Shown: piece by piece, positions 30,812 to 40,275 of the stretch | Numbering within the stretch: position 1 is the stretch's first letter | Layout of the letters: every line of letters begins with the position of its first letter | Assembly: GCA_041483135.1 (NCBI GenBank) | Contig: JBGPFE010000004.1 | Location: 73,282 to 137,281, forward strand | Length of the DNA: 64,000 nt | Origin: PALSA-1004 sp041483135 | GTDB lineage: Bacteria; Pseudomonadota; Gammaproteobacteria; Burkholderiales; SG8-41 | Direction: 5' to 3' | Translations under genes and position numbers: made by a program | Notes under the pieces: generated by a model | What the model was told of the DNA's origin: nothing | The model's database searches: none | The model's input: only the letters and a program-made list of their open reading frames with translations

Positions 30812-33103
30812 TCAGCCGGTTTTGCGCCGCGGGCGCGCCCCGCGTATCGCATCCCACAGCTTGCAGGGCGTGAACGGCATGTCGAGATGCCCGATGCCGA
30901 GCGGCCGCAGCGCGTCGATCGTTGCGTTGACGAGCGCGGGCAGCGAGCCGCTGCAGCCGGATTCGCCGACGCCCTTCGCGCCGAGCGCGTTCATCGGCGT
31001 CGGCACCGGATGGTCGTAGACCGCGATGTCCTTGAGCCAGCCCGCGCGCGGCATGAAGTAATCGAGAAAGCTGCCCGTCAGCAGCTGCGCCGTGGCTGCA
31101 TCGTACACCGCGTGCTCGCCGAACACCTGTCCGGCGCCCTGCACGACGCCGCCGTGCACCTGGCCTTCGACGAGCGTCGGGTTGATGACGTTGCCCAGAT
31201 CGTCGACCGCCGTGTAGCGCGCGACAACTGCTGCGCCGGTCGCGGGATCGATCTCGACTTCGGCGATGTGGCAACCGTTCGGATAGGTGGCGCCGAAGCT
31301 GCCTTCGGCGACGGTGGCGAGCGGGTGAGGCGTCGCGCCCGCCAGCGCGCGCGCGAGCTCGACGAACCCGAGCGAACGATCGCCGGCATGAAAGCTGCCT
31401 GCGCTGTAACGCAGCTCGCTCTCCTCCGTCTTGAGCCTGGCGGCAGCGTGGGGCCGCGCGAGCTCGATCAATTTCTGGCCGAGCACGCGAAACGCGCTGC
31501 CCGTGCCGAGCGCGCCGCGCGAGCCGCCGGTGCCGCTGCCCATCAGCTCGGCGCCTGGCGGGCCGGGGTGAAAGCGGATGTGCGCGGCGTCGATGCCGAG
31601 CGTGGCGGCGACGATCTGCGGGAACACGGTTTCATGTCCCTGCCCCGACGATTGCGTGACCGCGAACAGCGTCATGTCTCCGTTCGCATCGAACTCGGCC
31701 GCGACCTGATCCTTGGGCGCGCTGCCGCCGCCGCCCGCTTCGAGATACGTTGCAATCCCGATGCCGCGCAGCTTCCCGTCGCGCGCGGCGGCCGCGCGCC
31801 GCGCCGGAAACCCGTGCCAGTCGGCGCGCTTCAGCGCATCGTCCATCACCGCCTCGAAATCGCCGGAATCGTACGTTCCCGCGTTCGGCGTCTTGTACGG
31901 CATGGCATCGCGCGGCACGAAATTCCGGCGCCGCAGCTCGAGCGGGTCGAAGCCGTGCTCGTGCGCGGTGTAGTCGACCAGCCGCTCGATCGCATAGGCG
32001 ATATCGGGCCGCCCCGCGCCGCGGTACGCGGACACCGGCACCATGTTGGTGTAGGCGAGACGGGCGCGCGCGTACATCGCGGGAATCCGGTAGACGCCGC
32101 CCATGGTGATCGTCACGTTGCGGGTCGCGATGAAGGGTCCGAACGCGGCGGCATACGCGCCGAGATCGGCGCGGTCGTCGAAGCGGATCGCGAGAAATTT
32201 GCCGTCGGCGTCGAGCGCAAGCTCGCCGGTCAGCGACAACGCGCGGCCCTGAAAATCGCTCACGAAGGTTTCGCTGCGCGTCGAGACCCATTTCACCGGG
32301 CGCGCGAGGCGCTTCGCCGCGAGCATCACCGCGAAGTACTCGGGATAGACTGCGCCGCGCACGCCGAAGCTGCCGCCGATGTCCTGCGCGACGATGACGA
32401 TCTTGTCCTTGTCGAGCCCGGTGACCGCCGCGATCTGGCCGCGCATGCCGCCCACGCCCTGCAGCGGCAGGTGCACCGTGTAGCGCCCGCTGGCGGCATC
32501 GAACGCGGCGAGGCAGGCGCGCGGCTCGAGCGCATTGCCGACGAGGCGCTGGCTGTCGACGGTGAGCTTGCTCACGTACTTCGCGCGCGCGAACGCGCTC
32601 GCCACCGCCTGCTCGTCGCCCGAATCGTACTCGAACGCGAGATTGCCGGGAACGTCGTCATGCAGTTGCGGCGCGCCGGCGGCCACTGCGGCGTCAAAAC
32701 TCGCAACAGTGGGCAGATCGCGGTATTCGATCCCGAGCAGGTCGCGCGCGTCTTCCGCGGCAGCGGCCGAATCGGCGACGATCATCGCGACCGGCTCGCC
32801 GACGTAGCGCACGCGGCCTTGCGCGAGCACCGGGTGGTGCGGCTTGCGCATCTGCTGGCCGCCCTTGCCCGGGAAGTTGACGACGTTGGGCAGCGACTTG
32901 AATCCCGCCGCGCGCGCATCGTCGCCGGTGAGCACCGCCTTGACGCCGGGATGGGCCAGCGCGCGCACCGCATCAAGACCGGCGATTTCGGCGTGCGCCC
33001 GGTCGGCGCGCAGAAAAACCGCGTGCAACTGGTGGGCCAGATTCCAGTCGGCCGTATAACGGCCCTGGCCGGTGATGAGACGTAGATCTTCGCGGCGCAA
33101 CAT
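30812..33103 (-). CDS. Molybdenum hydroxylase large (Mo-cofactor) subunit, xanthine dehydrogenase family
   Basis: The protein has 763 residues. Both large-subunit domains are present: RREDLRLITGQGRYTADW and the [a/b] hammerhead, then QDIGGSFGVRG, SAYRGAGRPDIAYAIER, TGGSRGALGTGSAF and the C-terminal GAKGVGESGCSGSLPALV with the catalytic Glu. AYRGAGRPD rather than the CoxL-type AYRCSFR argues against a true CO dehydrogenase; an aldehyde or N-heterocycle hydroxylase is more likely. No FAD-binding medium or 2Fe-2S small subunit gene lies next to it, which is unusual. Confidence 0.9.
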   Translation of the reverse strand: MLRREDLRLITGQGRYTADWNLAHQLHAVFLRADRAHAEIAGLDAVRALAHPGVKAVLTGDDARAAGFKSLPNVVNFPGKGGQQMRKPHHPVLAQGRVRYVGEPVAMIVADSAAAAEDARDLLGIEYRDLPTVASFDAAVAAGAPQLHDDVPGNLAFEYDSGDEQAVASAFARAKYVSKLTVDSQRLVGNALEPRACLAAFDAASGRYTVHLPLQGVGGMRGQIAAVTGLDKDKIVIVAQDIGGSFGVRGAVYPEYFAVMLAAKRLARPVKWVSTRSETFVSDFQGRALSLTGELALDADGKFLAIRFDDRADLGAYAAAFGPFIATRNVTITMGGVYRIPAMYARARLAYTNMVPVSAYRGAGRPDIAYAIERLVDYTAHEHGFDPLELRRRNFVPRDAMPYKTPNAGTYDSGDFEAVMDDALKRADWHGFPARRAAAARDGKLRGIGIATYLEAGGGGSAPKDQVAAEFDANGDMTLFAVTQSSGQGHETVFPQIVAATLGIDAAHIRFHPGPPGAELMGSGTGGSRGALGTGSAFRVLGQKLIELARPHAAARLKTEESELRYSAGSFHAGDRSLGFVELARALAGATPHPLATVAEGSFGATYPNGCHIAEVEIDPATGAAVVARYTAVDDLGNVINPTLVEGQVHGGVVQGAGQVFGEHAVYDAATAQLLTGSFLDYFMPRAGWLKDIAVYDHPVPTPMNALGAKGVGESGCSGSLPALVNATIDALRPLGIGHLDMPFTPCKLWDAIRGARPRRKTG

Positions 33104-33341
33104 GGCGGCAACGGTTGAAGTTGTTGTTCACGAAGCTTCCATCACGTTCGCGCCGGAGTCAAGGACGAAGCATGTCGATGCGATTGCATCGAGCGAGCCG
33201 GCCACCCGCTGACCCGATCGCCCGGGTGAAAGCATTGAGCGCGACGCACGCTCCGCGGCTTATAATTGCTGCGGCGAACTCGAGCGTATGTTCATCCCGG
33301 ACAACCGCCCCGATTAATCGATCAATTCAGGAGACATTACC

Positions 33342-33977
33342 ATGTTGACGCTTTATTTCAGTCCCGGTGCCTGCTCGATGGCCTCGCACATCGGTCTCGA
33401 AGAGGCCGGCGCGGCTTACACCGAGAAGCCGACGCTCCTCACGAAAGGCGAGCAGAAGACCGAGGCGTATCTCAGGATCAACCCGCGGGGTAAAGTGCCG
33501 GCGTTGAGCGTCGACGGCAAAGTCCTCGTCGAGAACACCGCGATACTGGCCTACCTCGCGAAGCAGTTCCCGAAGGCGAATTTGCTGCCCGCGGACCCGC
33601 TCGAAGAGGCGCGCTGCATTTCGATGATGGCGTGGTTTTCGAATATTGTTCACCCCTCGTATCAGCGTTTCGCGCGCTCCGAGCGTTTTGCCGACAGCGA
33701 CGCCGCGAAAGCGGAGGTCAAGGAAACCGGCCGCAAGAATTTCTGGGCCAACTTGCAGGAAATCAATTCCCTGCTCGAAGGCAAAGACTGGATCATGGGC
33801 AAGCAGTACACGGTCGCCGATCCCTACGCGCTCGTTTTCTACGGCTGGGCCGTGCGCTCGGAGCTGCCGATGAAGGAACTCGCCGCCTACACCGCGTGGA
33901 AGGAGCGCATGCTCAAGCGCCCGGCGGTACGCAAGATCCTCGAAAGCGAGCAGAACGTTCTGCTCAAAGCGGCCTGA
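33342..33977 (+). CDS. Glutathione S-transferase, beta-class-like
   Basis: The protein has 211 residues. CAGGAGACATTACC precedes the ATG. The thioredoxin-like N-terminal domain has YFSPGACSMASHIGLEEAG with the beta-class Cys, NPRGKVPAL (cis-Pro) and LVENTAILAYLA for glutathione contact; a C-terminal helical domain ends KRPAVRKILESE. It is monocistronic, with no sign of damage. Cytosolic conjugation or redox role; substrate unknown. Confidence 0.92.
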   Translation: MLTLYFSPGACSMASHIGLEEAGAAYTEKPTLLTKGEQKTEAYLRINPRGKVPALSVDGKVLVENTAILAYLAKQFPKANLLPADPLEEARCISMMAWFSNIVHPSYQRFARSERFADSDAAKAEVKETGRKNFWANLQEINSLLEGKDWIMGKQYTVADPYALVFYGWAVRSELPMKELAAYTAWKERMLKRPAVRKILESEQNVLLKAA

Positions 33978-34076
33978 ACCGAAGCAGGATTGAGAGTTCA
34001 GGAACCGGGATTCGGGGTTCGGCGCCGGGTCCGAATACCACGGGACAAAATATCCCGTGGAAGAGTTGCGGCCGGG

Positions 34077-35045
34077 CTACTCCGCGCGGATGTTGCGGTC
34101 GCGCACGATCTTCGTGAAGCGCGCGATTTCGGACTTCACGTGCTGGCCGAGCTCGCGCGGGCTGGTGCCGAGCGGATCCACACCCATCGTGACGAAACGC
34201 TCGTGCACATCGGGCAGCTTCACGATGCGCACGATTTCGCGATTGAGCTTGTCGATGATCGCGGCGGGCGTGCGCGCCGGCGCGAAGATCGCAAACCATG
34301 AGTCGTACGCGTAGCCGGGCAGCCCCGACTCGGCGATGGTCGGCACCTCGGGCAGCGACGCCGAACGCTGCGCGCTCGTGACCGCGAGCGCGCGCACGCG
34401 CCCGCTCTTCATGTGCGGCAATGCCGGCGGTATCGCATTGAACATGAGTTGCACCTGGCCCGCGAGCAGGTCGGTGAGGCCCGGCGCGGTGCCCTTGTAC
34501 GGCACGTGATTGAACGATATGTGCGCGAGGCTCATGAAAAGCTCCATCGGCAGATGCGTCGACGAGCCGGTGCCCGCGGACGCGTAGTTGAGCGCGCCGG
34601 GCTTAGCTTTCGCGAGCGCGATCAGTTCAGTGACCGATTTCGCCGGCACCGCCGGGTGCACGAGCAGGATCTGCGGCACGCGCGCGACCTGCGTGATCGG
34701 CGCGAAATCCCTGAGCGGATCGTACGGCAGCTTCGGGTGCATGGCGGCGTTGACCGCGAAACTGACCGACACCAGCATGATCGTGTAGCCGTCGGGGCTC
34801 GCGCGCGCGGTGAGCTCAGAACCGATCGCGGTCGCCGCGCCCGGGCGATTGTCTACGACCACCTGCTGGCCCCACGCCTCGGTGAGCTTGTGCGCGATCA
34901 TGCGCGCCGCGATGTCGTTGCCGCCGCCGGCGGCGACCGGCACGATGAGGCGGATCGGGCGCGCGGGATAATCCTGCGCGGCGACGCCAGGCGCCGCCGG
35001 CAGCAACAGCGCCGCCAGTGCCGGTACTGAATAAATTCGCAGCAT
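34077..35045 (-). CDS. Bug/TctC-family receptor (3), next to UGSC gene
   Basis: The protein has 322 residues, ATG 35045 with GGGGGCGAGC before it. Signal peptide ends APGVAA. Landmarks: RPIRLIVPVAAGGGND, QQVVVDNRPGAATAIG, SPDGYTIMLVSV, LNYASAGTGSSTHLPMELF, HVPYKGTAP and LPEVPTIAESGLPGY. It begins 23 bp after the UGSC-fusion gene on the same strand, so the two are likely co-transcribed. This receptor may bring the ligand related to the UGSC protein's substrate (inference). Confidence 0.92.
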   Translation of the reverse strand: MLRIYSVPALAALLLPAAPGVAAQDYPARPIRLIVPVAAGGGNDIAARMIAHKLTEAWGQQVVVDNRPGAATAIGSELTARASPDGYTIMLVSVSFAVNAAMHPKLPYDPLRDFAPITQVARVPQILLVHPAVPAKSVTELIALAKAKPGALNYASAGTGSSTHLPMELFMSLAHISFNHVPYKGTAPGLTDLLAGQVQLMFNAIPPALPHMKSGRVRALAVTSAQRSASLPEVPTIAESGLPGYAYDSWFAIFAPARTPAAIIDKLNREIVRIVKLPDVHERFVTMGVDPLGTSPRELGQHVKSEIARFTKIVRDRNIRAE

Positions 35046-35068
35046 GCTCGCCCCCTTGGGCGCCGAAT

Positions 35069-36799
35069 TCAGATCAGGCACGCATCCGACCCGCAGCCGA
35101 GGTCGCGGTCGGCGTCGGCGAGGAGCCGCTCGAACGATTCCGGCACGCGGATCTCGCGCCCGGTCACGCGCGGCGAGAAAGCCTGCAGCCAGTAGCTGTT
35201 GGTCGGGTGCGAGCCGCCCGCGACGATCAGCACGAAGTTCTCCGGCTTCGCGGTGATCGGCCAGGGATCGAGCGCGAGGCTCGCGCGCGTTACGGGATTG
35301 GAATCGATTTCGATCCACGCCGGCCCGCCCGCGCGGCGCAAATCGGCGGCTGGAATTTTCGAGTGCTCGAAAAAGAATTCGCGCATCGACTGCTTGGTCC
35401 AGCCGAGCCCCGTCATCGTCTGCGCGACCACCCGCGGAACCATCAGGATGCCGGGCGTGCCCTCCTCGTAGCCGGCGAGACCGGCGAGGTTGGGCGTACG
35501 CATGAAATCCGCCATCCGGTGCATGCCCTGCAGCGCGTCCTCTGCCGGCGTTTCCTTCTTCGCGCCGCGCCGCCGGATGTTGGTGACGCCGTTCGCGAAC
35601 ACGAGCGAGACCGAATTCGTGCCCGGCGCGTAGCCGTGGCGCTCGGCCGCGTGCGGCGGCCAGCCTGGCGGCAACCCTTCCTCGTCCTCGGCGAAGACGA
35701 CGTTGGTGTAGCGCATCGCGCCGTAGTTCGCCATCGTCCCGATGCCCGGCAACGCGCCGCCCAGGTTCTGCTGCAAAAGTCGCAGCGCGCGCCCGATGCT
35801 CGCGCCCGCGGGACGCTGCGGGTCCGGCCCGAGGCAGCCGAAGCCGGAGTTGAGCCGGATCTGCCTGCCGATCGGCCCGTTGACGATGATCACCGGAAAA
35901 GGACCGCCTGAAGTGGCCTGCAATTGCTCGCCGTTCGCCGCGGGATCGAGGAATGCTTCCACTGCCGCCACCAGCACCGGCAGGTACTCGGGCCGCCCGC
36001 CCGCCATCGCGAGCGCGACCGCGCACGCTTCGACCGTCGCGACGCCGCCGCGCGGCGGAAACTTGCCGAGCACGTGAGTGCGCGGCAGCACCGTGCCGCG
36101 GATGATCCAGTCCACGCGCTTTGGCGTCGCCGGCCACAGCGGCAGGCCGTCGCCCCACAGATTGGTGAGGAGCAGGTTGTTGGCCTTGATGAGCGCGTCT
36201 TCGTAAGTCGCGCCTTCAACGTTCAGCAGCGGGCGCGCGCCCGGTGCGGCCAGCGCAAACCCGGAAGTCCAGCGCGTGAGGCCGTCGTAGAACTCCTGCT
36301 TGCGCTGCTTGAGCGGCGCGATGTCGCTGCCGGGCAGAAACATGTCGATCGGGAACGTGATCATCGCCGCGTCCGGCGCGAGCCCGAGCCCTGATACCGC
36401 GTTCTTCATCACGCCCACGAAATCGGTCCGCGTCAGCGTGACGGTCGGGATGCCCTGCGTTTCTATCCTAGCGGCTGCACGGCCGCATGCTGTGGCGCAG
36501 GCCCCTCAAGCCGCGTTGCCGATGATGACGGCCGCGACGCCGCTCTGCTTCACCAGCTGCGCGGTCTCTGCGTTGCCGATCACCGCATTGCCCTGCGGGA
36601 AGGTGTCGATCGGCAGCACTTCGATGCCGGGGAAATCCTCTTCCAGCATCGTCTTCAGCAGCGGCAGCATGCGGTAGGCCTGCCACTGCTCGTTGCTGAC
36701 GAAGCCGATGCGCTTGCCCGCGAGCGACGCGAGCCGCGGCGCATGCCGCTGCGTCACTTCGAGCGTGCCGGATGGATCGTGAAATTCCAGTTTAACCAT
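35069..36799 (-). CDS. UGSC-family selenoprotein fused to WGDGLP-type domain; UGA98 probably selenocysteine
   Basis: One reading frame of 577 codons if TGA at 36506-36508 is read through. Residues 1-97 form the UGSC-family N-terminus (VKLEFHDPSGTLEVT, LAGKRIGFVSNEQW, ETAQLVKQSGVAAVIIGNAA). Codon 98 is TGA, followed by GACATACGRAAAR and GIPTVTLTRTDFVGVMKNA in the same frame, giving U98-G-A-C101. Residues about 150-576 are a second domain (NLWGDGLPLWPATPKRV, AGGRPEYLPVLVAAVEAF, VIIVNGPIGRQIRLNSGFG) homologous to the separate gene at 62530-63642. The frame after the TGA is open for 477 codons. A pseudogene is the alternative, but the second TGA-bearing locus at the same motif argues for selenocysteine. 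Enzymatic function unknown. Confidence 0.8.
36477..36490 (-). promoter_or_regulatory. Candidate bacterial SECIS hairpin after UGA98
   Basis: Counting the U of the UGA as 1, nucleotides 19-23 (GCAUG) pair with 28-32 (CGUGC, one G-U pair) around a CGGC loop at 24-27. An alternative 5-bp stem (23-27 with 34-38) encloses CGUGCA. Bacterial SECIS elements are hairpins within the coding region a little over 10-20 nt after the UGA. The stem is short, so support is moderate. Confidence 0.4.
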
Positions 36800-37053
36800 G
36801 CGTGCCCCCGTAGGTGTCCAGTATCCGCGTGACATCGTAGCACGGGAAAACCGGGGATGAAGGCGCAAGGTTGAAATCATCCGGGCGTCATGCCGGCCCT
36901 GGTCCGGCGCAGCGGGCCTTTACATTCCCACCCGCCCGCCGTATGTTCGACGGCATTCCAGACTGCCGGAAGCAAGCTGCGCTGCGTGGCGGAAGTGCGC
37001 GCCTTTCCGGGCCAGCCGGCCGCGGCATGACCCATGCAACCAGGCAAAGGAAC

Positions 37054-38055
37054 ATGCGCATGCGTGCAATGATTTGCTTCAGTCGAGCAGCGGCTGTCTG
37101 CAGCTCGGTCCTGATATTGCTGCTGACGGGAAGCGGCGAGCCCGCCGGCGCCCAGACTTATCCGGCGAAACCGATCAGGCTGATCGTCGGCTCCTCGCCG
37201 GGCGGGCCGATCGACTTCTCGGCCCGTCTCGCCGCGCAAATACTAACCGCAGCACTCGGACAATCGGTGGTGGTGGACAACCGCACCGGCGCGAGCGGCA
37301 CGATCGGCACCGACTACGTCGCCAAAGCCGCGCCCGACGGGTATACGTTGCTGATGGGGAGCGCGGCGACGCTGTGCATCACGCCCAACCTGTACCCGAA
37401 CATTCCGTACAACACGCTCAGGGATTTCGCGCCGGTCAGCACCGTGGCGGCCGTCTCCTATGTGCTGGTGGTGCATCCGTCGCTGCCGGTGAAGTCGGTC
37501 CAGGAGTTCATCGCGCTGGCGAAAGCCAGGCCCGGCCAGCTCCGATTCGGTTCCGCGGGCAGCGGCTCCGTCACCCATCTCGCCGTCGAATTATTCAAGA
37601 GCATGGCCGGCGTCGAGCTGGTGCACGTGCCGTACAAGGGAGCGGCGCCGGCGATGATCGATCTGCTCGGCGGGCAGCTCGACTTCATGTTCGACAGCCT
37701 GCTCACTTCCATACCGCTGGTGAAGGCGGGGAGGCTGCGCGCGCTCGCGCAGACCGGCAGCCGGCGTTCCGTCGTGTTGCCGGAATTGCCGACCATCGCC
37801 GAAACCGTGTTTCCCGACTACGCAATCAGCACCTGGTTCGGCCTGGTCGCGCCGGCGAGGACGCCGCGCGAGATCGTCATGAGGCTGAACGCCGCGCTCG
37901 TCAAGGGCCTGAGCAATGCGGAAACCAGGGAACGCCTGCTCGGTCAGGGGCTCGAGCCGGTCGGCAACTCGCCCGAGGAGTTCGGCAAACTATTGCGGGA
38001 AGAGCTGCCGAAGTGGGCGAAAGTCGTGAAAATTTCCGGCGCCAGGCTGGATTGA
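37054..38055 (+). CDS. Bug/TctC-family receptor (4), divergent from UGSC gene
   Basis: The protein has 333 residues from ATG 37054 (AAAGGAAC upstream). Signal peptide VLILLLTGSGEPAGA. Landmarks: KPIRLIVGSSPGGPIDFSAR, QSVVVDNRTGASGTIG, APDGYTLLMGSA, LRFGSAGSGSVTHLAVELF, HVPYKGAAP and LPELPTIAETVFPDY. It faces away from the UGSC-fusion gene across about 255 bp, so the two may share a control region. Confidence 0.92.
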   Translation: MRMRAMICFSRAAAVCSSVLILLLTGSGEPAGAQTYPAKPIRLIVGSSPGGPIDFSARLAAQILTAALGQSVVVDNRTGASGTIGTDYVAKAAPDGYTLLMGSAATLCITPNLYPNIPYNTLRDFAPVSTVAAVSYVLVVHPSLPVKSVQEFIALAKARPGQLRFGSAGSGSVTHLAVELFKSMAGVELVHVPYKGAAPAMIDLLGGQLDFMFDSLLTSIPLVKAGRLRALAQTGSRRSVVLPELPTIAETVFPDYAISTWFGLVAPARTPREIVMRLNAALVKGLSNAETRERLLGQGLEPVGNSPEEFGKLLREELPKWAKVVKISGARLD

Positions 38056-38150
38056 AGTATTGACGGGGAAAAACGCGGGCGCAGCCCTGTTCTCCCGCCC
38101 GCGCGCCGCGGTCAGGAGTTACGCCGTTTGCGACCGGAAATAATAATCCG

Positions 38151-39071
38151 ATGAATCCGATCGTCATCAAATTCGGCGGCTACCAGAAGCCGGCTTCGAT
38201 ACACAATCGCGCAGCCGCGCATTTCGGCGAGCTGATCCGGCAGCGGCTGGGCGACCGCATCCGCTTTGAGCTGATCGGCAACGTGCTCGATCTCGGCCGC
38301 CCGTCGGGCGATCTTCCCGTCATGGTCGAGCGCGGAGAATTGTCGCTGTGCTACATATCCACGGTCCGCTTCACCAAACCGGTGCCCGAGTTCAAGCTCT
38401 TCGAGCTGCCGTTCGTCGTCAGGGACCGCGCGTCCGTGCAACGGGCGCTGGCGGGAGAACTCGGCGAACTATTCAAGCGCCGCATGCGCGAGAGCACGCC
38501 GCTGCGCCTGCTCGGCATCTGGGACAATGGCTTCCGCCATATCACGAACAAGGTGCGGCCGATCCGCATGCCCGCCGATTGCCGCGGACTGCGCATCCGC
38601 ACGCAGATGAGCGCGCTGCACGGCGAAGCGCTCGCCGCGCTCGGTTTCGTGCCGATCGCAGCCGACGTCAAGCAGCTCGTGCAGGAAATCGCGGGCGATA
38701 CTTTCGACGCGCAGGAGAACCCGCTGACCAATACCTGGAATTTCGGCGTCCACAATTTTCATCGTTATATCTCGCTCACCGGCCATTTCTTCGGCGCGAC
38801 CACGATGATATGCAACGAGCAGCATTACCTGAGCTGGCCACCGGATGTGCAGGCCGCGGTGGACGAGGCGGCGCGGCAGGCGACCGCGCTGCAGCTCAAG
38901 CTCGCCGCGGCGGAAGACGAGGAAATCCTGCGCAAGATCGATCCGCGGCAGAATGAAGTCATACGACTGACCGCGGAAGAACACGCGGCGTTCGTCGCCG
39001 CGGTGCAGCCGGTGCTCGCCAAATACCGCGGGGAACTCGATCCGAAGCTCTTCGCGTACCTGGAGTCCTGA
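38151..39071 (+). CDS. DctP-like TRAP receptor without a visible signal peptide
   Basis: The protein has 306 residues. DctP fold: RRMRESTPLRLLGIWDNGFR, IRMPADCRGLRIRTQMSA with the carboxylate-binding Arg region, TFDAQENPLTNTWNFGVH and ICNEQHYLSWPPDVQAAV. The start MNPIVIKFGGYQKPA enters the first beta strand directly, and the 95 bp upstream show no in-frame signal sequence. No DctQ/M genes are adjacent. It could be a cytoplasmic ligand-binding derivative or have lost its leader. It lies 96 bp after Bug 4 on the same strand. Confidence 0.82.
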   Translation: MNPIVIKFGGYQKPASIHNRAAAHFGELIRQRLGDRIRFELIGNVLDLGRPSGDLPVMVERGELSLCYISTVRFTKPVPEFKLFELPFVVRDRASVQRALAGELGELFKRRMRESTPLRLLGIWDNGFRHITNKVRPIRMPADCRGLRIRTQMSALHGEALAALGFVPIAADVKQLVQEIAGDTFDAQENPLTNTWNFGVHNFHRYISLTGHFFGATTMICNEQHYLSWPPDVQAAVDEAARQATALQLKLAAAEDEEILRKIDPRQNEVIRLTAEEHAAFVAAVQPVLAKYRGELDPKLFAYLES

Positions 39072-39172
39072 AACCGCCGATGAACGCAGATGAACGCCGA
39101 TAAAACAGGGGAGTAACTCTACAGAGACTCTTACCCCTTACTCCTCACGCCTCACTCCTCACGCATTTTGGA

Positions 39173-40156
39173 TCATTCCGGCGTTATGCCGGCGGCTTTC
39201 GCGACCCGCTGCCACTTCTCGATCTCGGACTTGATGTACGCGGCGTGCGCCTCCGGCGTGTTGCCGACCGGGGCGGCGCCGCGCTCGATCAACGTTTTGC
39301 GAATCACGGGGTCATGCAGCGCTTGCGCGAGCGCCGAATTGAGTTTCTCGACGATGGGCCGCGGCATGCCGGCGGGCCCGAGAAAACTGAAGCCGCTGCT
39401 GACGATGAAGCCGGGTACGCCCGCCTCCTGCATGGTCGGCACATCCGGTATCGACGGGAAACGCTCCGCGCCGCATTGCGCCAGCATGCGCAGCTTGCCG
39501 TTGCGCACATGCCCGATGACGGCCGGGATGCTCACGAACGACAGCTGCACGTGGCCCGCGATCAAATCGACGATGGCCGGGCCCGCGCCCTTGTAGGGCA
39601 CGTGCACGAGCTTGATCCCCGCCATCGAATTGAGCAGCTCCCCCGACAAATGCCCGACGGCGCCCTGGCCGGAGCTGGAAAAGAAAATCCCTCCCGGGTG
39701 CGCTTTGGCGAGCGCGATGAGTTCCTTCACGCTCTTCACCGGCAGCGACGGGTGCGTCAGAAGCGCCGCGGGTATGTCGACGATGAGACCGAGCGGGGTG
39801 AAGTCGTTGACCGCGTCGAACGGCAGTTTCCTGATCAGCGAGGGATTGATCAGGAAGCTCGCGGCGGCGATCAGGGTGGTGTAGCCGTCGGGGGCGCTTT
39901 TCGACGCTATCTCGGCGCCGATGTTGCCGCCGGCCCCCGCACGGTAATCGATGACGAGCTGCTGCCCCAGTATTTCGCCCATCTTCGGCGAGAGCAGGCG
40001 GAAAAGAATGTCGCTGTTGCCGCCCGGCTGGTTGGGGTTGATGACCCGGATTATTTTGGTCGGATAAGACTGCGCGCCGGCTGTACCGGCTGTGATGCCC
40101 AATGTCGCGGCCAGGAACGCCAGAGCGAGCTGGAACAAGTGCGTGCGTATATTCAT
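39173..40156 (-). CDS. Bug/TctC-family receptor (5)
   Basis: The protein has 327 residues; ACAGGAGGAGAA before ATG 40156. Signal peptide FLAATLGITAGTAGA. Landmarks: KIIRVINPNQPGGNSDILFR, QQLVIDYRAGAGGNIG, APDGYTTLIAAA, IFFSSSGQGAVGHLSGELL, HVPYKGAGP and IPDVPTMQEAGVPGF. The first loop reads NQPGGNSD instead of PPGGxxD and VDNRxG is IDYRAG, so its pocket edge is altered. It is followed by Bug 6 in reverse-strand order, 119 bp apart. Confidence 0.92.
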   Translation of the reverse strand: MNIRTHLFQLALAFLAATLGITAGTAGAQSYPTKIIRVINPNQPGGNSDILFRLLSPKMGEILGQQLVIDYRAGAGGNIGAEIASKSAPDGYTTLIAAASFLINPSLIRKLPFDAVNDFTPLGLIVDIPAALLTHPSLPVKSVKELIALAKAHPGGIFFSSSGQGAVGHLSGELLNSMAGIKLVHVPYKGAGPAIVDLIAGHVQLSFVSIPAVIGHVRNGKLRMLAQCGAERFPSIPDVPTMQEAGVPGFIVSSGFSFLGPAGMPRPIVEKLNSALAQALHDPVIRKTLIERGAAPVGNTPEAHAAYIKSEIEKWQRVAKAAGITPE

Positions 40157-40275
40157 TTCTCCTCCTGTTGCTTGCAACTACTCACGGCATGGCCAACCCG
40201 CCCGACTATCCTGTGCCGGCTTGAAAGTCGCGCTTACCATCACGCATCACTCATTACCTATCACTCATCGCCGCT

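Noticed and set aside
30887..33085. 732-codon plus-strand frame opposite the molybdenum hydroxylase gene
   Set aside because: It is the antisense shadow of a high-GC gene; Arg/Ala/His-rich with no family pattern.
30812..33103. Aerobic CO dehydrogenase CoxL
   Set aside because: The active-site loop reads AYRGAGRPD rather than the CoxL AYRCSFR pattern, and coxM/coxS are absent.
35069..36418. Independent 449-residue gene starting at GTG 36418
   Set aside because: Its start lies inside a conserved UGSC segment (TDFVGVMKNA); the true start is at 36799 upstream of the TGA.
36506..36880. Separate 124-residue protein ending at TGA 36506
   Set aside because: The following frame continues the UGSC family sequence without a gap, so this is the N-terminal part of one recoded gene.
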